Part shown: positions 61,295-64,000 of the stretch, in pieces
Layout of the letters: every line of letters starts with the position of its first letter
How positions within the stretch are numbered: position 1 is the first letter of the stretch
From: JAJFIE01 sp964344255
GTDB taxonomy: Bacteria; Pseudomonadota; Alphaproteobacteria; Rhodospirillales; Casp-alpha2
Direction: 5' to 3'
DNA: 64,000 nt
NCBI GenBank assembly: GCA_964344255.1
Contig: CAYFMQ010000001.1
Coordinates: forward strand, 558,001-622,000
The notes under the pieces: generated by a model
What the model was told of the DNA's origin: nothing
Databases searched by the model: none
Seen by the model: the letters and a program-made list of their open reading frames with translations, nothing else
Translations under genes and position numbers: made by a program

Positions 61295-62272
61295 ATGAAC
61301 CTTCCCATTATCGATCTTGAACGCTTTGTGCACGGCTCGCCTGATGAGCGCCTGTGTATTGCCGAAGATATCGGCCACACCTGTGAAACCATGGGATTCA
61401 TTTATGTAAAGAACCATGGTGTAGACGAAGCAGTCATCGCGGATGCCAGAGCCTCCGCCGAGGCCTTTTTCGCCCAGGCGCGCGACGTGAAAATGATGTA
61501 CGAGCGGCCCAGGGGACATTATCGGGGCTATATCCCTGTTTCCGATTTTACGAAGACCGCCGACGGACGGCCACCAGTTCATTACGAGGCCTATCTCGTC
61601 GGTCATGAGATCGACCAGGCCGACCCCGCCATCGGGAATAGCCACGGCATGCTGATCCCCAATATATGGCCGGAAAACCCTATCGGCTTTCGCTCGTCCG
61701 TGACGGCCTACTGGCAAGGCGTCGAACAGGTAGGCCGGCATCTGCTCGAAGCGTTCGATCTCGCCCTGGGCGGCCCGGAAACCGATAGCGCAAAGCCAAG
61801 CGAACGCCTGAACGATTTTTTCACCAAACCCCTTAGCAACATCTCCCTGCTCCATTACCTGCCGAGGGAAGAAACAGGCGACCGGCAGCCGGACAATGCC
61901 CGCGCCCACTACGACACCAACGCCTTGACCATCCTCCTTCCGGGAGAGGTCGGCGGCCTTGAGGCCATGAAACCAGATGGCGCGTGGATGGAGATCGAAC
62001 CGCTTAAAAACTGCTTTGTGGTCAACATCGGCAACATGATGGCGTGCTGGTCCGGCGGACGATTCAAGTCGACCATGCATCGGGTCCATCCGCCGCTGGG
62101 GGTCGATCGGTATTCCATCGCCTATTTTACCGTGCCGGATTACGACACCGTTGTCAGGCCGCTTTCACCCGAAACGGTCATCGACCAGGAAATCTCCCAA
62201 CCAGTCCACGTCGGCGAGGACCTGGCCCGCTTCGTCGCCAGTTGCGATGCCATGCAGCCGGTATACGGTTGA
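61295..62272 (+). CDS. 2OG-Fe(II) oxygenase, isopenicillin N synthase-like
   Basis: 325 residues. N-terminal DIOX_N-type opening (PIIDLERFVHG, YVKNHGV). Metal and 2OG ligands: HxD in HYDTNALTIL, distal His in MHRVHPP, and Arg-x-Ser in DRYSIAYF. Similar to IPNS/ACC oxidase-like enzymes from bacteria, whose substrates are mostly unknown. AAGGATATC upstream. It stands alone between the RNA methyltransferase and a convergent glycosyltransferase. Confidence 0.9.
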   Translation: MNLPIIDLERFVHGSPDERLCIAEDIGHTCETMGFIYVKNHGVDEAVIADARASAEAFFAQARDVKMMYERPRGHYRGYIPVSDFTKTADGRPPVHYEAYLVGHEIDQADPAIGNSHGMLIPNIWPENPIGFRSSVTAYWQGVEQVGRHLLEAFDLALGGPETDSAKPSERLNDFFTKPLSNISLLHYLPREETGDRQPDNARAHYDTNALTILLPGEVGGLEAMKPDGAWMEIEPLKNCFVVNIGNMMACWSGGRFKSTMHRVHPPLGVDRYSIAYFTVPDYDTVVRPLSPETVIDQEISQPVHVGEDLARFVASCDAMQPVYG

Positions 62273-62291
62273 TGATTGGGCAACTAAGCGC

Positions 62292-63875
62292 CTAACGACA
62301 ATCACCCTGGCGAGCCGGATCGTCGATCAGGATAAAGCCGTAGCGGAGTGGTTTTTCCCGGCCGGGAAGCGTCACATCGATTGTTCGCATCTTGTCTTCC
62401 GATGCTGGTGTAACACCGAGGCGTTTTTGTAACTGCGCCAGCATGGTTTCGGTCGCCGGAGACTGGGCCCCTGAATCAAGCAGCCAGACGGCGAGACACT
62501 GGCCGGAATCAACAGCACGACCAGGAGGCGAATAAGCGCTGAACTTGTAGCTTACGAAGCGGGAGTCGGGGAAATACCGTCGCAGGTTACCCCCGACCTG
62601 CGTCGGGTAATCATACACGTAGATCGTGCCGCCTGAAAAACCGGCGTCGTTCAGGCCTTCCGCCAGTTGCTCATAGGGAACAACCATTTTGCATTTGGCG
62701 CACGTCGCCGATTGGGTTGATGCACGCACCATCAGTCCGGCAATAACGGCAAGTCCGAGCAGGGCCAACACAGCGGCGAACCCGCCTACCCGGCGCGGCA
62801 GGTTTCCGTCTTTCCCGGCTGGATAAGCCCCGGCGATGCGAATCACGGCATAGGCCGGAAACGGCGCCAGCACGATGAACCAGTGATTGCGAACCTCCGT
62901 CAGTCCCGAAACCAGCACCATCACGGCCATTAAGGCGAACAGGAACAGGAAACCGCGCTCACATAACCGCCGCCACCGTCGCCGGTTTTCCTCTCCCTCA
63001 CCCGAGGCCCAAACCGCCCTGGGAAAAAAAAGGATGAAGAGGATCAGTAGCGGCGACAGGATGGAAACGATTCCCACGACCATGTCCAACAGCCCCGTCA
63101 GGTGTGCTAAAGCGGCGTTATCCAGCTTAGGTACGGCCGTCGCCATGGAGGCCCCTGACACGCCCCCAGTTAACAGCCATACGCCATAGGGCAGGACCAG
63201 CCCTAAGGAAACGAGGGCGGCCAGCAGGGCATGGCTGCTTAACAATTTCTGCCTCAGGTCCCAGTCCATCATGGCGGCGGCAAGGAGGGAAACCACCAGG
63301 ACGATAAAATTGTATTTGACCAGGATGCCGACACCAATCAGGAGGCCTAGCCAGATATAGTTCCCTGTTCCGGATGAGGGTTTAATACCAATGCGGACGA
63401 GAGCATGGATAAAGGCGAGGGAAAGAGCCGCCAGCATGACGGTCTGGCTGTAGTTCAGCACGGCGTCCCAGGACAGATAATAAATGCTGAGAACCGACAG
63501 GCCCGCCACGGCGGCCCATTTTCCGTTTCCCGTAAACAGGTACGCCAGTCTGTGGGAAAGGAAGTAGACGAGCCCGAGCAGGAAAAATTTCAGCGCCACG
63601 ACAACGGACAATGCCGGGCCGAAAGCCTGAACCAGACCATAGGCCAGCCAAACATACAAAGGCGGTTGGCCCACCTTGTAGATTCCTTCAAGGGACTGCG
63701 TCAGCAATAGAACTTCGGCATCGTCCTCCGATGCGGCAGGAAACAGGATGAGGCGCAAGGCAAACAACGCCGCCAAATAGATAACAACCGTAATTGTAAA
63801 GCTGCGTGGGGATGAGAGAACATTCAGCGCACCATCAATGCGCCCCTGTAGCCCCCCCGTCGATGCCTGGCTCAC
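62292..63875 (-). CDS. membrane glycosyltransferase, GT39/GT83 (ArnT/PMT) type
   Basis: 527 residues with about ten or more transmembrane helices and a C-terminal periplasmic domain. The first loop carries the acidic ASEDDAEVLLL and the second QPPLYVWL, as in polyprenyl-phosphate-sugar transferases. It transfers a sugar from a lipid carrier to an acceptor such as lipid A or protein; donor unknown. The GTG at 63875 overlaps the upstream gene stop in a GTGA arrangement, so the two are translationally coupled, as GT2/GT39 pairs often are. Confidence 0.85.
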   Translation of the reverse strand: MSQASTGGLQGRIDGALNVLSSPRSFTITVVIYLAALFALRLILFPAASEDDAEVLLLTQSLEGIYKVGQPPLYVWLAYGLVQAFGPALSVVVALKFFLLGLVYFLSHRLAYLFTGNGKWAAVAGLSVLSIYYLSWDAVLNYSQTVMLAALSLAFIHALVRIGIKPSSGTGNYIWLGLLIGVGILVKYNFIVLVVSLLAAAMMDWDLRQKLLSSHALLAALVSLGLVLPYGVWLLTGGVSGASMATAVPKLDNAALAHLTGLLDMVVGIVSILSPLLILFILFFPRAVWASGEGEENRRRWRRLCERGFLFLFALMAVMVLVSGLTEVRNHWFIVLAPFPAYAVIRIAGAYPAGKDGNLPRRVGGFAAVLALLGLAVIAGLMVRASTQSATCAKCKMVVPYEQLAEGLNDAGFSGGTIYVYDYPTQVGGNLRRYFPDSRFVSYKFSAYSPPGRAVDSGQCLAVWLLDSGAQSPATETMLAQLQKRLGVTPASEDKMRTIDVTLPGREKPLRYGFILIDDPARQGDCR

Positions 63876-64000
63876 CTGCCGGCTCCGCCGGATTCACGGG
63901 TGATGATACGACCGACGGTATTTCCAAGGGTATTTTTCACGGGCGCCTCGAGATAATCAATCAGTTCTGTGGCTGCCCGATCTCCGATCACGTCCAAGTA
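63872..64000 (-). CDS. C-terminal 42 residues of an unidentified upstream protein
   Basis: Open frame entering from the right edge and ending in TGA at 63872-63874. The end reads LIDYLEAPVKNTLGNTVGR and so on. Coupled by GTGA to the GT39-like gene. A GT2 glycosyltransferase would be the usual partner, but the fragment is too short to identify. Confidence 0.6.
   Translation of the reverse strand, partial: YLDVIGDRAATELIDYLEAPVKNTLGNTVGRIITRESGGAGR

Overview
The window looks like the chromosome of a GC-rich, NirS-type denitrifying alphaproteobacterium, most likely Rhodospirillales-like. The basis is gene content and style: a fused nirDL, an NnrS, a GcvA-type regulator, DUF1127, a MatB close to the rhizobial/rhodopseudomonad form, and a bacterial trimethylamine monooxygenase. 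It appears to be a draft or metagenome scaffold, because a run of 10 N (54295-54304) cuts a desaturase gene. No rRNA, tRNA, CRISPR array or complete insertion sequence was seen.

Layout. 1-12.1 kb: a 5'-truncated katG, a trimethylamine monooxygenase (tmm) followed by an AraC regulator and a cupin, a three-gene acyl-CoA operon (enoyl-CoA hydratase, acyl-CoA dehydrogenase, NDP-forming acyl-CoA synthetase), an EamA permease and an MscS channel. 12.2-24.6 kb: a nitrite-reduction island. nirS, a NirT-like multiheme cytochrome, a cupredoxin, nirF, nirDL, nirG, nirH, nirJ and nirN run on the minus strand. nirE, a small cytochrome c and nnrS run divergently. A symmetric FNR/NNR box lies between the two arms. 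24.6-31 kb: a translationally coupled TPR-methyltransferase/TPR-glycosyltransferase pair, a dimethylamine/trimethylamine dehydrogenase-like flavoprotein, a small HExxH protein and a Stf0-type sulfotransferase.

31-43.5 kb is the most unusual part. A seven-gene minus-strand operon (39798 to 33830) encodes a 58-residue membrane protein, a CuA subunit II, a heme-copper subunit I whose active-site tyrosine position is glutamine, a SCO protein, a cytochrome b fused to a two-cluster ferredoxin and an MvhD-like domain, a 171-residue anchored protein and a bacteriohemerythrin. A Crp/Fnr regulator and a GAF-PAS kinase follow it, and a seven-PAS kinase precedes it. The gene set fits a noncanonical nitric oxide reductase (norSY/sNOR- or eNOR-like), which would consume the NO made by NirS. 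No norB or norC was found in the window.

43.6-64 kb: pterin dehydratase, malonyl-CoA synthetase, a secreted trypsin-like protease, a TauD-like dioxygenase, a second hemerythrin behind a perfect FNR box, a PAS kinase, an isolated phage terminase-small-subunit-like gene with a near-consensus promoter and helically phased 8-bp repeats, acetoacetyl-CoA synthetase, the gapped desaturase, hemN behind another FNR/NNR box, a GFA-family protein, gcvA-like, DUF1127, DUF2332, a quinone oxidoreductase, a SpoU methyltransferase, a 2OG-Fe(II) oxygenase and a membrane glycosyltransferase.

Common thread: four FNR/NNR-type palindromes (nirS/nirE, the heme-copper operon, hemN, the second hemerythrin) tie anaerobic nitrite and NO respiration, heme synthesis and diiron NO/O2-binding proteins into one probable regulon. 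The Crp/Fnr protein encoded at 33043-33735 is a good candidate regulator.
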